From NCBI GenBank assembly GCA_949825065.1, contig OX463846.1:16216205-16280204 (forward strand): a stretch of 64,000 nt of DNA, written 5' to 3'. Every line of letters starts with the position of its first letter. The stretch's first letter is position 1. The position numbers and the translations under genes were made by a program. The DNA comes from Odontocerum albicorne (lineage: Eukaryota; Arthropoda; Insecta; Trichoptera; Odontoceridae). Under the pieces are notes generated by a model, which had not been told where the DNA came from, did not search any database, and saw only the letters and a program-made list of their open reading frames with translations. Positions 9,601-20,464 of the stretch are shown here, piece after piece.

Positions 9601-10297
9601 AACATATATTTGGTTCCGTTCTATTCGCAGTTGAATTTCTTTTACCATTGAGAGTAGTAGCCATCGAGAATTAGTTCCGTTTCGTATACGGTTATAGATC
9701 GTTTGGCATGGTGTAGGTAGTTGAATCACGTTGTCTCACGTTGTCTTGACCCATCGTTGCAAATGTTATACCAAGCATCCGTGGTCTCGATCCGCCGTCG
9801 CATGCAGTAGGCAGTAAGCCGTCGTCGCACGAGAAGGGATGCGCATGCATAGGTTAGATCCAGTCCGGTGTCCACTATTTAGTGACCCGGTGGAGTATAA
9901 GAAGGTTAATAGCATATGGAGTAGTGATAGGCTCATCGGTGCCTAATTGGGAGTCATTCATGGTCGGGAAAGTACAGGTTCTTAAATTAAAATTTTCGTT
10001 ATATTCTTGTTAATGTTTAAATCATACCTTGAAAGTATGCACTGTCGGATTCTTTGATGAATGGCAGTAGAGTTTTTTTTTTTAAATAACATCACCAGTG
10101 AGAGTTCATAATTCCGCTAGGGTGATTAAACAGTGAGCTAGTCGTGAGGCAATCTCGTATGGAGTCATGTCCATATGTTCTATGTACGGGTTTGGTACTC
10201 TTCCCCGTGATTAGTGTGGTTATTATTTTTAAAGAGTATCTGGCGCTCAGAGCCTGGGCCTGGACCATGAGTGACGGAATGCTGAGAGCCTCGAGTA
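9601..10297 (+). other. Non-coding interior of the LTR element
   Basis: No sustained frame. A partial echo of the stem-loop family (GTTGTCTCACGTTGTC near 9740) is the only recognised structure. Confidence 0.5.
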
Positions 10298-10720
10298 GAG
10301 TGTACTAAATTTCTTGTGTACTGAGGGGTAGGCTTCCTTCAGTATCGGGTGTTCATAAGGTTGAACATTGCTTTAGTGCAAGACCCGTGGAGGATGGGTG
10401 CTGTTTATAAACTACCTTCGGATGATAATCCGTAGGGTAACGAATCTGTATAGTATACAGAATTTCTTATGTACTGAGGGGTAGGCTTCCTTCAGTATCG
10501 GGTGTTCATAAGGTTGAACATTGCTTTAGTGCAAGACCCATTGAGGATGGTTGATGTTTGAAAATTACCTTCGGATAATAGTCCGTATGGTAAAGAATCT
10601 GTAGAATCTACAGGAATACAAATGAAGGGAGGGGTTGGTTTCCTTCCGTGTTGGATGTTCTTAAGGTTGAACCTTAATCTAGTCACACTTCCATTGAAAA
10701 TAGTTGCTTGAAACATTGGG
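10298..10720 (+). repeat. 153-bp tandem repeat, three copies
   Basis: GTACTGAGGGGTAGGCTTCC occurs at 10318 and 10471, 153 bases apart, followed by near-identical text (ATCGGGTGTTCATAAGG, then TGAACATTGCTTTAGTGC). A third, more diverged copy starts near 10625 (GGTTTCCTTCCGTG...TTAAGGTTGAACCTTA). Non-coding. Confidence 0.9.
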
Positions 10721-11349
10721 AAACCTTGTTAGGCTAGTTGCTCGTTATAATGGAAATGGAGATGGAGTCACCTCGCTACAAGGATTCTCAAGGAGTTAGA
10801 AAATTGTTATTAGTTCGGTGATTGCATATCTGAGTTATTGGCTTGGGCTGTTGGACCCGAGGATTTAAGGAAATTGGAGCTGCTCCTAGTAATTTTTTTT
10901 TTGGAGAATAGTAGTATCCTGCATCGGTGGTACGGATGGTTAATACTGGTGTAACCAGTTCATGGGATTATTGCCTTATAGAGAGGAATGGCATCGCTGG
11001 ATGAGAGCCTGGGATTTACTGTTCTGTTTTGTTATAGCACTATATTGAGAAGTTTAGATCGGTTGCCTTGTAGGTTGGCTCACATTCTCTGTGTGGAAGT
11101 AGTCTTTGTTCCTTTCAGTAATTCGTTACGTACTATGGGTTTTCCTTTCGGGTGGTTAACTGTGAACCACCCCTCATCGAAGAGTTTGTTGTCTCGCATA
11201 AGGAAATAGATCTGTTCGGAGTTTTGTTTTTTTTTTCCATTCCTATTTACGGCATAGCGTATTAATATTATGTGTTTTTGTTTTTGTGTTTATTTTCCTT
11301 TGGTTTCCTTTTTCTCCTTCCCTAATAATTGTGATTAAATTATTTTTCT
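10721..11349 (+). other. Non-coding interior of the LTR element
   Basis: No family resemblance in the 73-codon frame at 10988-11209 and no repeats recognised. T-rich tracts near 11225. Confidence 0.5.
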
Positions 11350-11755
11350 TCAAGGCTTACGGACGGCCTATAATACATCCAGTAAAAGGCTTACGGATGG
11401 CCTATATCCATCCAGTATTTTGTTTTGTATTAATTTTTATTTTTATGTGTAATATCATTCTTTTGCAAGGCTTACGGACGGCCTAAATACATCCAGCCAA
11501 GGGTTTACGGATGGCCTGTATACATCCAGCAAGAGGTTTACGGATGGCCGGTATACATCCAGCAAGAGGTTTACGGATGGCCGGTATACATCCAGCAAGA
11601 GGTTTACGGATGGCCGGTACACATCCAGTATTTTGTCTGTATTATTAATTTGTTTTGTATTAAATGTTGTGTTTAAAATCATTCGTTTTAAGGTTTACGG
11701 ATGGCCTAATACATCCAGCATGAGGCTTACGGATGGCCGGAACTCATCCAGTATC
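11350..11755 (+). repeat. 33-bp hairpin-forming tandem repeat array
   Basis: The unit is AGGTTTACGGATGGCC(G/T)GTATACATCCAGCAAG, with a 33-base period seen at 11533 and 11566. About nine copies or partial copies fall in three clusters (11350-11420, 11468-11632, 11692-11752), separated by related T-rich spacers (ATCCAGTATTTTGT). GGATG and CATCC in each unit can pair. Because 33 is a multiple of three, the minus strand appears to encode an 11-residue repeat (LLDVYRPSVNL); this looks like a by-product. Confidence 0.92.
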
Positions 11756-11759
11756 TTGT

Positions 11760-12686
11760 CTGTATTATTTTTTTTTGTAATCATCGTCTTTCTCGTGCTC
11801 AAGGTAGCATGCAGAGGCCCTGAACTGCCTCTAGGAGTTCGGGTTGAGAGAGGCTGGCCTCTCGACCGGTTAATATTTTGGTGGGGGCCTTTCGGTGCAT
11901 CAGCGATGTATTGAATTGTCTCCACCACGGGCGTCATGAACCCGCATTAGCAGAGTTGCCGCTACAGCATGTTCTGGTGGGCACGCGCTTCTGGCTTGGA
12001 AGGGTTCGATTGGTGCAACCACGTGTTCTGACCCTCAGATCCTGGTTATCCACAGGCGTCATATGCGGATTCGCGTGATTCTTGGTTCCGGTCTGGGGGC
12101 CGGGGGACGTGTCTTGCTTAAGATCGGGCCTAACCGCGAGTGTTTCAATAACATTGTTTATTCTTTTCAGAGAGAGAGTAGGAATGGATTAGAATTGCAG
12201 GGAGAGGGTTAGGTGTGAGCCTTGTGGTAGGACAGTCGTTGAACAGCCGGTTCTGCTTCGTTCTAGCAATGTTAGATTTCCTAATAGTTTAGAAGGTGTC
12301 TTTTTAAAATTCCGCCTCGAAAGAATTTTCGGTCCTTATCTGATTACATTGGCTTGCGTAATAATTACCACCTATTATACCAGATGGGCAGACTGTAGGG
12401 ATTATAGAAATGTGTAATGCAGTCCTTACCGTAAGGGCTGGATTTGGGCTTGTAATGATTGATCTCTGTTCACAGTGAGGGGGAGAGGTTGGCAATGGAG
12501 GAGTAGAGTCACCCGTATAAATCCTGTAAGTGTATAATTAAGTAAGTGTCCAGTGTATCTTTAAGGTCAGCCGCGAAACAGGCTGCAGTGTTTAGTGAGA
12601 GGATGAATGGAGATTAACTAATTTGGTTGTAAACCTTTTCTCAGCATGATGCCCTGAGAGGAGGGGTGCGTTAATTATCTATTAAC
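11760..12686 (+). other. GC-richer non-coding interior of the LTR element
   Basis: Contains small inverted repeats such as GAGAGAGGCTGGCCTCTCGA near 11845. No sustained frame and no pol or env motif recognised in any of the six frames. Confidence 0.45.
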
Positions 12687-13130
12687 GGTCTACCTTTTGT
12701 GATATAGGGTGACCATGTATAATATAATTTTGTTTTTTTATTTTTTTTTTATTTAATGTGGATTCCTTTTTGTTGTTTCTGCTCTGTACTTTGATGTATC
12801 ACCAGCCGGGCTTTATGTAAAATCATTATCTCCTTGTTATTATTGACGGCCTACCTTTTTGTGATATAGGGTGACCATGTATAATATAATTTTGTTTTTT
12901 TTATTATTTTTTTTTAATGTGGATTCCTTTTTGTTTTGTTTCTGACCTACCCTTGGATGTATCACAAGCCGTGCTTATGTAAAATCATTATCTCTTTGTT
13001 CTTAGGGACGGCCTACCTTTAGTGATATAGGGTGACCATCCATAATATTTTGTGTTATTTTAATTTTATTTGGAATTCTTTTTGTTTTGTATCTGATCAC
13101 CTTTGAAGTATCCGGTGACCATGCCTTATG
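12687..13130 (+). repeat. About 160-bp tandem repeat, three to four copies
   Basis: GG(T/C)CTACCTTTNGTGATATAGGGTGACCAT starts at about 12687, 12847 and 13009, with spacing of 160 and 162 bases. It is followed each time by TATAATATAATTTTGTTTT and GTGGATTCCTTTTTG. A decayed fourth start (CACCTTTGAAGTATCCGGTGACCAT) lies near 13096. Confidence 0.88.
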
Positions 13131-13452
13131 TGAATTTGTCTATAATCTATTGTCTTTGTTTTTCTTGTTTTGTTTGTTTTGTTTATTAAAATTGTTTAAG
13201 GAATTGTACTCCCTGTATTATGCGATTGTTTCAGTGCTGGTTGCCCTGTGGTTAAACCAGTATTGGAAAGATAATCTTCTGTATTATTGTAAGGAGTTAC
13301 CGGAGGATTGTTCCGTGCTCCTTAGTATAAGGTTATGGGCTATAGTAGATTCAGTAGTGTGTTGTCATCGTAAGGTTTCCGTGGTTTCCTTGCGGCTAGG
13401 TTCCCTTACACCAATTAGGGGTGTCCTGCAGGCAAATGCTGACAACCGGTAA
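13087..13452 (+). CDS. Doubtful 121-codon frame near the 3' LTR
   Basis: The frame starts inside the last 160-bp repeat copy. Its first half is extremely hydrophobic and T-rich (SLFFLFCLFCLLKLF), then a possible second membrane segment and a Cys/Val-rich end. An env-like gene would sit here in some gypsy elements, but there is no signal peptide pattern, glycosylation cluster or cleavage site. I think it is more likely chance translation of T-rich DNA. Confidence 0.12.
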   Translation: MYLITFEVSGDHALCEFVYNLLSLFFLFCLFCLLKLFKELYSLYYAIVSVLVALWLNQYWKDNLLYYCKELPEDCSVLLSIRLWAIVDSVVCCHRKVSVVSLRLGSLTPIRGVLQANADNR

Positions 13453-13583
13453 ATCGGCCACGAGACCGTATCCAGTAGGGGGGACATACACCCCTTGCTC
13501 CTTATAATTGCCTACAGCTGATGTGTCTATACTCTAGGAAGGATAATTTTTTTTTGTTGTTTTTTTTGTTTTCTTTTATAACA

Positions 13584-13593
13584 TAAGATGGAG
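13584..13593 (+). promoter_or_regulatory. Possible weak polypurine tract
   Basis: AAGATGGAG directly abuts the 3' LTR, where plus-strand synthesis is primed. It is short and interrupted by a T, so the assignment rests mainly on position. Confidence 0.35.
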
Positions 13594-15037
13594 TGTTAGG
13601 AGTATATTTATTTTTTCATAAAAGGCGGGTGAGAAGTTTGGAATTTATCCAAAGGAAAAATAACGCGCGAAATTGGTTGTCGATACGAGCGGAATTGAAA
13701 CGTACTTTCCCTTTGTTCTGATTACGAGGGATAGATAATGACGCATAATAACGAGTCCGAGCGTGACGCAGTTGTAATTAGGACAAGGAATGATGCAATC
13801 ATTCTCTGGTTCTAGAAGATTCTATTCCAAAACGCGCGGTATAAAGAATTACTTCTATCGCAGGGGAATTGCGTCACTTATAAGAAATAATCGGATGCAA
13901 TGTCGTGATTGGTCGAGTTACGGCCCGACCAAAGATTTGACCAATCAAGAGATCGCTTACAAAACGCCATGGGCATAGACTGCAGCACGCGCGCGTTGTA
14001 CAGGTGCGAGGGAAGAAGGTTAGCTGGGCATTACGGGCGATACCGTCACGACTACTAGTTCAGTTATTAAGACCGGTCCCGGTCGGGTAGAATACGAATT
14101 AATAATTAATTGATTCATTTCAAGTTATCGGTCAGTTACCTTGTGTTCCGAGTTATAATCTCCTGTTGGGAGCGTACGAATTAATAATTAGTTTTTTTTG
14201 TGAAAGTTCTTCCCGCACTTCAGTCTAGACTTGACGCGGGGATTTATCTGCGGAATAGTATTTCCAAAGAAATAATCTTGGATCATTATTGACGCCATCA
14301 GGCGTGAAGCAAGTAAAGTTCGAGAAACTAAGATAAGCGGTTCTTTAAATAACTGCGGGTCTGAAATCGTTCTCCCAGGCCGAGGGCTAGGGAAGAATTT
14401 TGTATCGGCGCAGCGCCAAGCTCCAAAGGACGCTTGCGGTATCATCGTCATCAGAGGCATCGTTCCGGTTTTGTTTTCGGGGAGAAATCTTCAGGTTCCT
14501 CCGCCGTTCCGAGAGAATAGACACTACGCATAACATTCCTTATCGATCTTCATGGTATTGTGGGGTGAGTGAGTCCTTTGTATTGTAACCTATCATTGTT
14601 GGTTTCTCTTTACCTCATAACCTTTGTTTGTGATGAATATTGAGCGGGAATCAGTCTTTAATGCAAGCCCAAACTATTAGTCTGCCTACTCTGGTACTTT
14701 TGTAATATATATAATTTTTTTTCTCGGCATTATTGCGGAGTTTTTTTTATTGAAATCTCATTGGATTAAACTAAGTATTATCACAAATTTATGTCTTTCC
14801 TTTGTTGTTCCCCTTGTCCGGCGGATAATATCTTGGAGGCCTAGTACATCTGATTATTGAACCCATCGCGATCTGAGACGAAAGAGTACTTGTTCTGTAT
14901 TTTCTTCATATGCCGCTGAGACCCGGGTAAGTTTTATTGAGAGAAAATTAGTGTCAGAAGTGTTTAAACTATTGCTTTATTGTTGCATGGAGGCAACGCT
15001 CTCTCTTAATTTAGTAAATATAGGTATAAGTGTAACA
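13594..15037 (+). repeat. 3' long terminal repeat
   Basis: Same length and ends as the 5' LTR. The only difference I found is C at 14674 against T at 6429. It is followed directly by GGCG, matching the base-for-base duplication on the left. Confidence 0.95.
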
Positions 15038-15064
15038 GGCGATAATTTAAAATAACAATTTTTA

Positions 15065-15500
15065 GGTACACCATTTTGACAAACATACCATCACGCCGTT
15101 TTCCTGTCGGGACAGGCAAAGAAGAGAGAGCGCCATACTTTCCAATCGCGGCACACATCTTTCACCCCTTCTACATCCATACCTTCTCAAACAGCTCCTT
15201 CTGACTTTTTTTCTGATTTCTTGTGACTTTTTTTTGTATTTCATTCTTTCAAAATATCATACACTATCCAACCACACTTTCCTTGGTTTTCCTCTACCAT
15301 GTTTTCCACTCACATTTGCCCTGTTTTTTTTTTGTTTAATTAGTCTTTCTTCATTCGTTCTATATGTCTAAGCCATCTCGGAGTGCTCTTCTTGATCTTA
15401 CTTAATACATAAGCATTAAGTTCACATCTATCTCTAATCACTTCATTCCATATTGTGTCATACATTATTCCCCCACGTATTCATCACCACATTCTTACAA
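15065..15500 (-). pseudogene. RTE-like LINE ORF2 3' end, family R
   Basis: The minus-strand reading gives STPRWLRHIERMKKD (about 15346-15405), matching the 'LRWFGHxERM' signature of insect non-LTR reverse transcriptase C-termini. Nearer the end is WRSL..PVPTGKRRD-like text (about 15075-15150), and then the terminal CATACCATCACGCCGTTTTCCTG segment (plus strand). Several stops and shifts are present. The same end recurs at 23195, 30370, 33490, 34390, 36205, 43440, 49545 and perhaps 51595, always in this orientation. Confidence 0.7.
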
Positions 15501-15509
15501 ACAAGATAT

Positions 15510-15735
15510 TCAATCAATGTTCATACATAAATAATTCATCAATTAGCATTTTTAACTTTGACATTTTTCGGCTATTATAGACTACTTTCATGTATTTGTA
15601 TGCTAACTTTTCAACATCTATGCTCATAAATAAATTATTCATCACATTCAATCAATAAGCATTTTTAACTTTGACGTTTGTCGGCTATTTTAGACTACTT
15701 TCATGCATTTGTATGCTAACTTTCAACATATCTGA
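15510..15735. repeat. 113-bp tandem duplication
   Basis: CATTTTTAACTTTGAC starts at 15547 and 15660, with flanking CATACATAAATAATTCATCA-like and ATTTGTATGCTAACTTT text repeated in both. Diverged by several percent. Confidence 0.8.
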
Positions 15736-15739
15736 ATTG

Positions 15740-16015
15740 GTATTTCGAATATATTGAGTAGCTTGTCTGATAGTCAAAATTGTCTTCAGCCCCACTAATC
15801 GAACCTTCAGGTTAAGGACCACTGGAACAGGTATGGAACTCGCGGCTCGTTACTCAGCATATTTGCTACCCGCAAGTGAAATGATAATAAGAATCGCATA
15901 CGTCTAGCGCATTGTTGCCAGAAAAACTGTTTTACAAAACTTGTACCCGTTTTTTTTAGTCAGGTGGAAGTCAAGCGTTTTACCAACTAGGCAACGGAAG
16001 TCGTCATTAAGCTAA
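15740..16015 (-). repeat. tRNA-derived SINE, family B
   Basis: The minus-strand head (GTTGCCTAGTTGGTAAAACGC near 15985) is followed by a body with CATACGTCTAGCGC near 15900, and the tail has GAAGACAATTTTGAC near 15778. Box B is damaged. Confidence 0.65.
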
Positions 16016-17288
16016 TGATTTACATGCTTGCTAAGACTTCTGGTTTCTTGTCTCGTGTACTGGCGTTCTGTGCATAATACAAAACGACTTCTTTAGTTTT
16101 ACTCTTTTTTCCTTAACGATTACCGTAGTAATACTGTCACAATACTCCTTATTAAGGATCCGAGTGCAATCTGGGCTAACCTGGTAATGAACTCTTAAGT
16201 TTAGATGAAGTCTGTAATATTCGAGTTCAACATCCTTCTAGGATTAACCGCTAGAGGTTTTCTTCTGGATTCTTCATTTGTTATACGGTTATTAAATTTC
16301 TCAATATATATCTCAAGTAACTAAGATTTTTCAATTAATATGTTAAGGGTTTTGACACCTAATTCAAGGCGTATTTCCATGATCTGTGTCTTAAAATATA
16401 CACATATTTTTTTTCTAGATGTTATCATTCGAAACAATATTTTCTCGATTAATATCAATACTTTTACTTGAAGATTTAAAAAAAAGAATGGTTCACACTA
16501 TACATATGTTGATGTTTTAAACCATAAAGATTTAGGTGATACCTGAAAAAGTTACTTAAAAGAGTTGAAAAAAACTAAAATACTAGAATGAGTGAGAAGA
16601 AAATTGATAATATTTTTGTCCTGCTAACCTAATTAAAGGGAAAGAAATAAGTTTAAATATAAAAATACACTAACTACTTAAAAAAACAACTAACCTGGTA
16701 AGTTACTAAACACTTGCCACAGACGGATATTGCCGTTCATTAAAAATTCAAAGTACAAAAATGTACAAAAGCTAAATAAAATAAATGATAAAGTCCATAT
16801 TAAAGTCATAATATATGGCCTTAATTTAGAGATTAAACTTTAAAAAGCGATTTTCATTCAGTCTCTCATTATTAAGTTCATTTGGATGGAGGCGGGAGAC
16901 ATTTTAAAAAGCTTTAAAACAAACTTTATATGCGGATCGCATATTCAGGATTTTTCGCTTTGCCATTAAACTCTCGTAGTTATTATTTATGATAAATATC
17001 CGAAATGTAAATAAAATTGTAAAATATTCAATTAAGAATATGCCAAACACAGATTTTCTTTTCATTTAATGCATCAATTAACATAAATGTTTTCGAGGAG
17101 TATTTTTATTGCTATGGTTCAATTTTTCTTGTGTACGAAAACTTATATTGTTTAACATCCGGGTTAGTCAACCATCTAAGATCAATTGGTGATATCTAGA
17201 GAAGGGATGGGATGGTTACCGAAACATTTATGAGGTAAGAACAACATTTTTGATAACAGTTCATGATATAACTTCCCAATCCTTTATA
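16016..17288. other. Unannotated AT-rich stretch
   Basis: No recognised coding or repeat pattern. Confidence 0.4.
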
Positions 17289-17357
17289 CAGTGCTGTACT
17301 GCACAAACTGTTATACTACAGTGTTGTACTACACAAACTGTTGTACTACACAATCCG
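17289..17357. repeat. 30-bp minisatellite, about 2.3 copies
   Basis: CAGTG(C/T)TGTACT(G/A)CACAAACTG repeats at 17289 and 17319 with a third partial copy to 17357. Confidence 0.8.
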
Positions 17358-17816
17358 TATTAAATGAAAATTGAACCTTATTTTTAAATACTGTTTTTCT
17401 GTTTTTATTTTATTATATTTCTCTTCTACAAATATCTAATGGATTTATTATTATTAATTTCTGGTATGCTATAAATCCGCTACACGTAAACAAACATACA
17501 AGTGAGTAAAATATAATGAAATTAATATAAAAATAGAACATCAAAATATTTATTTAATCAACCTTTCTTTTAATGTTTAATTAAAACAGATTTAAGTGCA
17601 CTCCGAATCCATTTATGGTATAATCAAATTAATTTACTTGAAATTTAAATACAAAACATTCGCGCTATTATTCCAGATTGAAAATATGCAAAACAGAAAT
17701 TTGCATATAAATATAATGTAATTACACAGGATTCAAATATGAAACAAAAATTACAATTTAATAAAATATTACAGCACGCATTTTAGCAAACTTTTGATAC
17801 ATTATCAAAAATTTAC
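17358..17816. other. Unannotated AT-rich stretch
   Basis: Nothing recognised. Confidence 0.4.
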
Positions 17817-17873
17817 TAAATATTACTGAATATTTTCAAAAACATCGTTTTTGAAAATATTCAGTAATATTTA
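17817..17873. repeat. Perfect 27-bp inverted repeat, 3-base loop
   Basis: The arms are 17817-17843 (TAAATATTACTGAATATTTT plus CAAAAAC) and 17847-17873, exactly complementary, separated only by ATC. No transposon ends or terminator context are seen. It may reflect a template-switch event. Confidence 0.95.
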
Positions 17874-17921
17874 ATTTAATTAATAAGCCCAATTAATTCA
17901 ATTACCGATCGTTTTTATTCG

Positions 17922-18362
17922 TGTTAGCAATACTACATCACGTAAAAAGGCAACAACATCCGCACACGTCTAGTGAGTGGGAATATTGTTACCAGTTAAA
18001 TCCTGTTACAAGACCGTAACCCTTTTATAGGTGTTACCCACGAGAATCGAATCCGAATCCCATAAAATATAAGACAATTTTCTTACCTGCTAGGTTATGT
18101 AGACAAGATAAGAATAATTAATTTATTAGATGTTAGCAATACTACATCACGTAAAAAGGCAACAACACCCGCACAAGTCTAACAAATGGGAGTATTGTTA
18201 ACAGTTAAACCCTGTTACAAGACCGTAACCCTTTTATAGGTGTTATCCACGACAATCGAATCGTAGGTACACACGAGAATTAAATCCGAATCCCATAAAA
18301 TAAAAGACAATCTTCTTACCTACTAGGTAATGGAGACAAGATTAAAATAATTAATTTATAAC
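17922..18362 (-). repeat. Tandemly duplicated SINE, family B
   Basis: Two copies of a 209-base block start TGTTAGCAATACTACATCAC at 17922 and 18131. Each holds an inverted SINE B with the AACAACA..TATTGTTA stem region, CCTGTTACAAGACCGTAACCC, box B remnant GATTCGATTC and a CCTAGCAGGTAAGA-like head. The second copy has an extra insertion with a doubled GAATCGAATC/GAATTAAATC segment. The unit includes flanking AATTAATTTATTA, so this is a duplication after insertion, not two insertions. Confidence 0.88.
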
Positions 18363-18599
18363 AAAATAAGTGATGCAAGTATTTGATTTACAATTTACAA
18401 ATTAAATGTGATTAAATTGATATTCACTATCTAAAATATGGAATTAAAAACATTGTTTTTTTACTAATAATATGAATGTTTTAATAGTATGTCGTGTAAG
18501 CTTAAAACTATATGCTGATGAATGCAGGCTTGATCTACCAACGTCGAAGATAGATCGTCAATAGCAAGCTTTCAAACAATCCCCTTATGTTCCAGACAT

Positions 18600-18725
18600 T
18601 TCGCCCACCATGTAAAAGACAGTAAAGACTTGTAGTAACTGGAGGCGAGGAAAGACAAACACAACAAGAAGATTTTCAATGCGTTGGACCGACCAAGCAA
18701 GGGGCTTAAGTCATTTCGAACCAAG
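18600..18725 (+). pseudogene. LINE ORF2 C-terminal remnant
   Basis: The plus strand reads GKTNTTRRFSMRWTDQARG (about 18652-18708), matching the 'KRxRGRxPxRWTDQI' signature seen at 5041 and 29510. Upstream and downstream parts are not preserved. Confidence 0.55.
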
Positions 18726-18848
18726 GGAACAAATTTAAATGAATTCATATATCCGACAAATTACATAAATTTTATAATTTAAAGTGGTTCACTTATTGAA
18801 CAAATGATAGTTAAATTAAATCCATTGAATCAATACAACCTCCAACGA

Positions 18849-19030
18849 TCTATGTGATCTAGTTGATATGAAACCTGACGTCCAGCCCGGGGATTGCCGA
18901 TTCGATTCCCGTTGGTACCCAGATTTTTTAAGAAGGGTTTAAATTTTACAAATTTCTGGTTGATTCGAAAAGTTTACGACTTAAAAATAATCCCACTAAG
19001 TTATAACATACTGTGTACACCGAAAAACGT
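18849..19030 (+). repeat. tRNA-derived SINE, family A (5' part)
   Basis: A box A-like GTGATCTAGTTGATATGAAA and box B GATTCGATTCCCGTTGG (18899-18915) are followed by TACCCAGATTTTTTAAGAAGGGTTT and TTTCTGGTTGATTCGAAAAG. The body ends early. The 105-codon frame that begins here is fortuitous. Confidence 0.65.
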
Positions 19031-19534
19031 GATAAAAAATGTATTTGATTCTCTGGCAAACGAACTGGCTGTTACGATGCTAATCTTTTGTTTAGAACTT
19101 TTCTCCACATCTACTGTATACAGCATCCAGATTGTAAAAATGACATTAAGCGAATGTATTGAGGGAGATAATAGCGAGTGCACCGCTAATGTGTTTGTTT
19201 TTCTCAATTAGGTTTACAAATGGCACCATTAATTGCTTATAAATCTGGAATGAGGCTGCCCGGCCACATTAGTGGCAGCCTATAGTCGTTTGCATAAACA
19301 GGGCTGTCTATTTATTCTGGATTTTTCTGGAAAAGTTGGAAAATATATCTTAAAAATCTAAATTACTTAAATTATATGTACATATGTACTTGACAACTTT
19401 AAAAGCGAATGATATTCATCCTCGAAGTTCCAAACAAAACCACCAAACTGATTAAAAGTGTTTGCATCTAGCTAAACGGCACGGGTTTGTGGGTTTGTAG
19501 TGCACGGTTATTACCTCCGATGAAATTAATGTTA
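19031..19534. other. Unannotated stretch
   Basis: A CGGCCACATTAGTGGCAGCC-like inverted repeat near 19260 is the only structure noted. Confidence 0.4.
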
Positions 19535-19800
19535 AATATATTGTAATTTATTTTTAACAAACACTGTTTATTCCACTTTTTTATGACGGTATAACCCTAC
19601 CGGTTTCAAGGCTTTCACCTCATCTTCATGGGAGTACAAACAAGACTAAATGCTGTTCGAATTGGCACCGACATAGACACTTCAACGGTTGGAGGCGGGA
19701 GGAGTGAGGGGAAGGCTAGGTATGATTTCGGCCAGGAGCGGGGAGATTTTGGGGAAATAACTATTCAACAGATCTTTAAACCTCCACAACGTTAATGCCT
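19535..19800 (-). mobile_element. Penelope-like terminal segment (single arm)
   Basis: AACAAACACTGTTTATTCCAC, TACCGGTTTCAAGG and CACCTCATCTTCATGG appear in the same order as in the left arm at 32304. The region inward (GGCACCGACATAGACAC, GGAGGCGGGAGGAG) also matches the centre of that element. On the minus strand it gives GAUGAGGUGAAAGCCUUGAAACCGGU, a hammerhead-like core whose first box is altered (CAUGAAGAUGA). Class assignment is by resemblance to the ends of Penelope-like elements. Confidence 0.5.
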
Positions 19801-20464
19801 TAACTATAAACAACATAATGTTAAATACATACGAACCCCTAAGGACGTGCTTACTCCAGTGGTTATGAGTTCGAAGGGTTGCTTAAAGGGACCGAAGAAG
19901 TATTGTTTTACCCTTAATCTTATATACTCGTATCTATCAACTGTGTAGATAAGAATAAAAGAGAATCATTTTAGAGGAGACATCTAATATATTTACTTGA
20001 CATCTCCTAAAACATCAAAGATGCCTGATCAATTGCTTAACAAAATTAATCAGACAATTTACATTTCATTCTCATTTTAGACACCGACTGAATTATTTGA
20101 AGAAAACTAGTAAATGACAATACGTGAATTTAGATTCAGTCTTATTTTAAAGAATAAGTTCTATGGATAGGCATAAAATAATGGATACTGCCGTCGATAA
20201 TTTTACAACGAACATGAAACTTTTGTTTAAGCAACGTGTAGAATTACCTTAAAATATACATTTAGTTACTTGAAAGAACTGAAAGTTTAAACTCTCGTTC
20301 AAGTCTCAAAATAATTATCGCCATTCATATTTAAAATAACGAAATATTGTTACAAGGAGTCAAATTAACTTGGCGTCAAGTTTAATGACTACAAAATCTT
20401 AGGAACAAATTTTCTAAATTGAAATAAATGCCTTCAATAGCGTCATGCAAAACATTTCTTCTCT
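19801..20464. other. Unannotated stretch
   Basis: A weak CATCTCCTAAAA/TTTTAGGAGA inverted repeat lies around 19970-20015. Nothing else recognised. Confidence 0.4.

Larger units (their letters stand above)
5349..15037 (+). mobile_element. Gag-only, non-autonomous Ty3/gypsy-type LTR retrotransposon
   Basis: A 9,689-bp element bounded by two 1,444-bp LTRs (TGTTAGGAG...GTAACA) and a 4-bp duplication, GGCG. In order it holds the 5' LTR, a tRNA-Lys-like primer site, an 820-base leader, a 260-residue gag frame, a broken protease remnant, four kinds of tandem repeat, and the 3' LTR. I see no reverse transcriptase, RNase H or integrase motif in any frame. Seen directly: one base differs between the LTRs (T at 6429, C at 14674), and the constant offset of 8,245 bases means no net indel. 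Inference: insertion was very recent, with enzymes supplied by a related complete element. Long LTRs plus a lysine-tRNA primer site recall the Osvaldo/Ulysses group, but with no pol the assignment is tentative. It is more GC-rich than its surroundings. Confidence 0.93.

Noticed and set aside
11455..11682. Minus-strand protein with 11-residue repeats
   Set aside because: The 33-bp DNA repeat length keeps the frame open by chance; flanking residues show no protein features.
13087..13452. Envelope-like gene next to the 3' LTR
   Set aside because: Hydrophobicity comes from T-rich repeats; no signal peptide, cleavage site or glycosylation cluster. Kept only as a doubtful frame.
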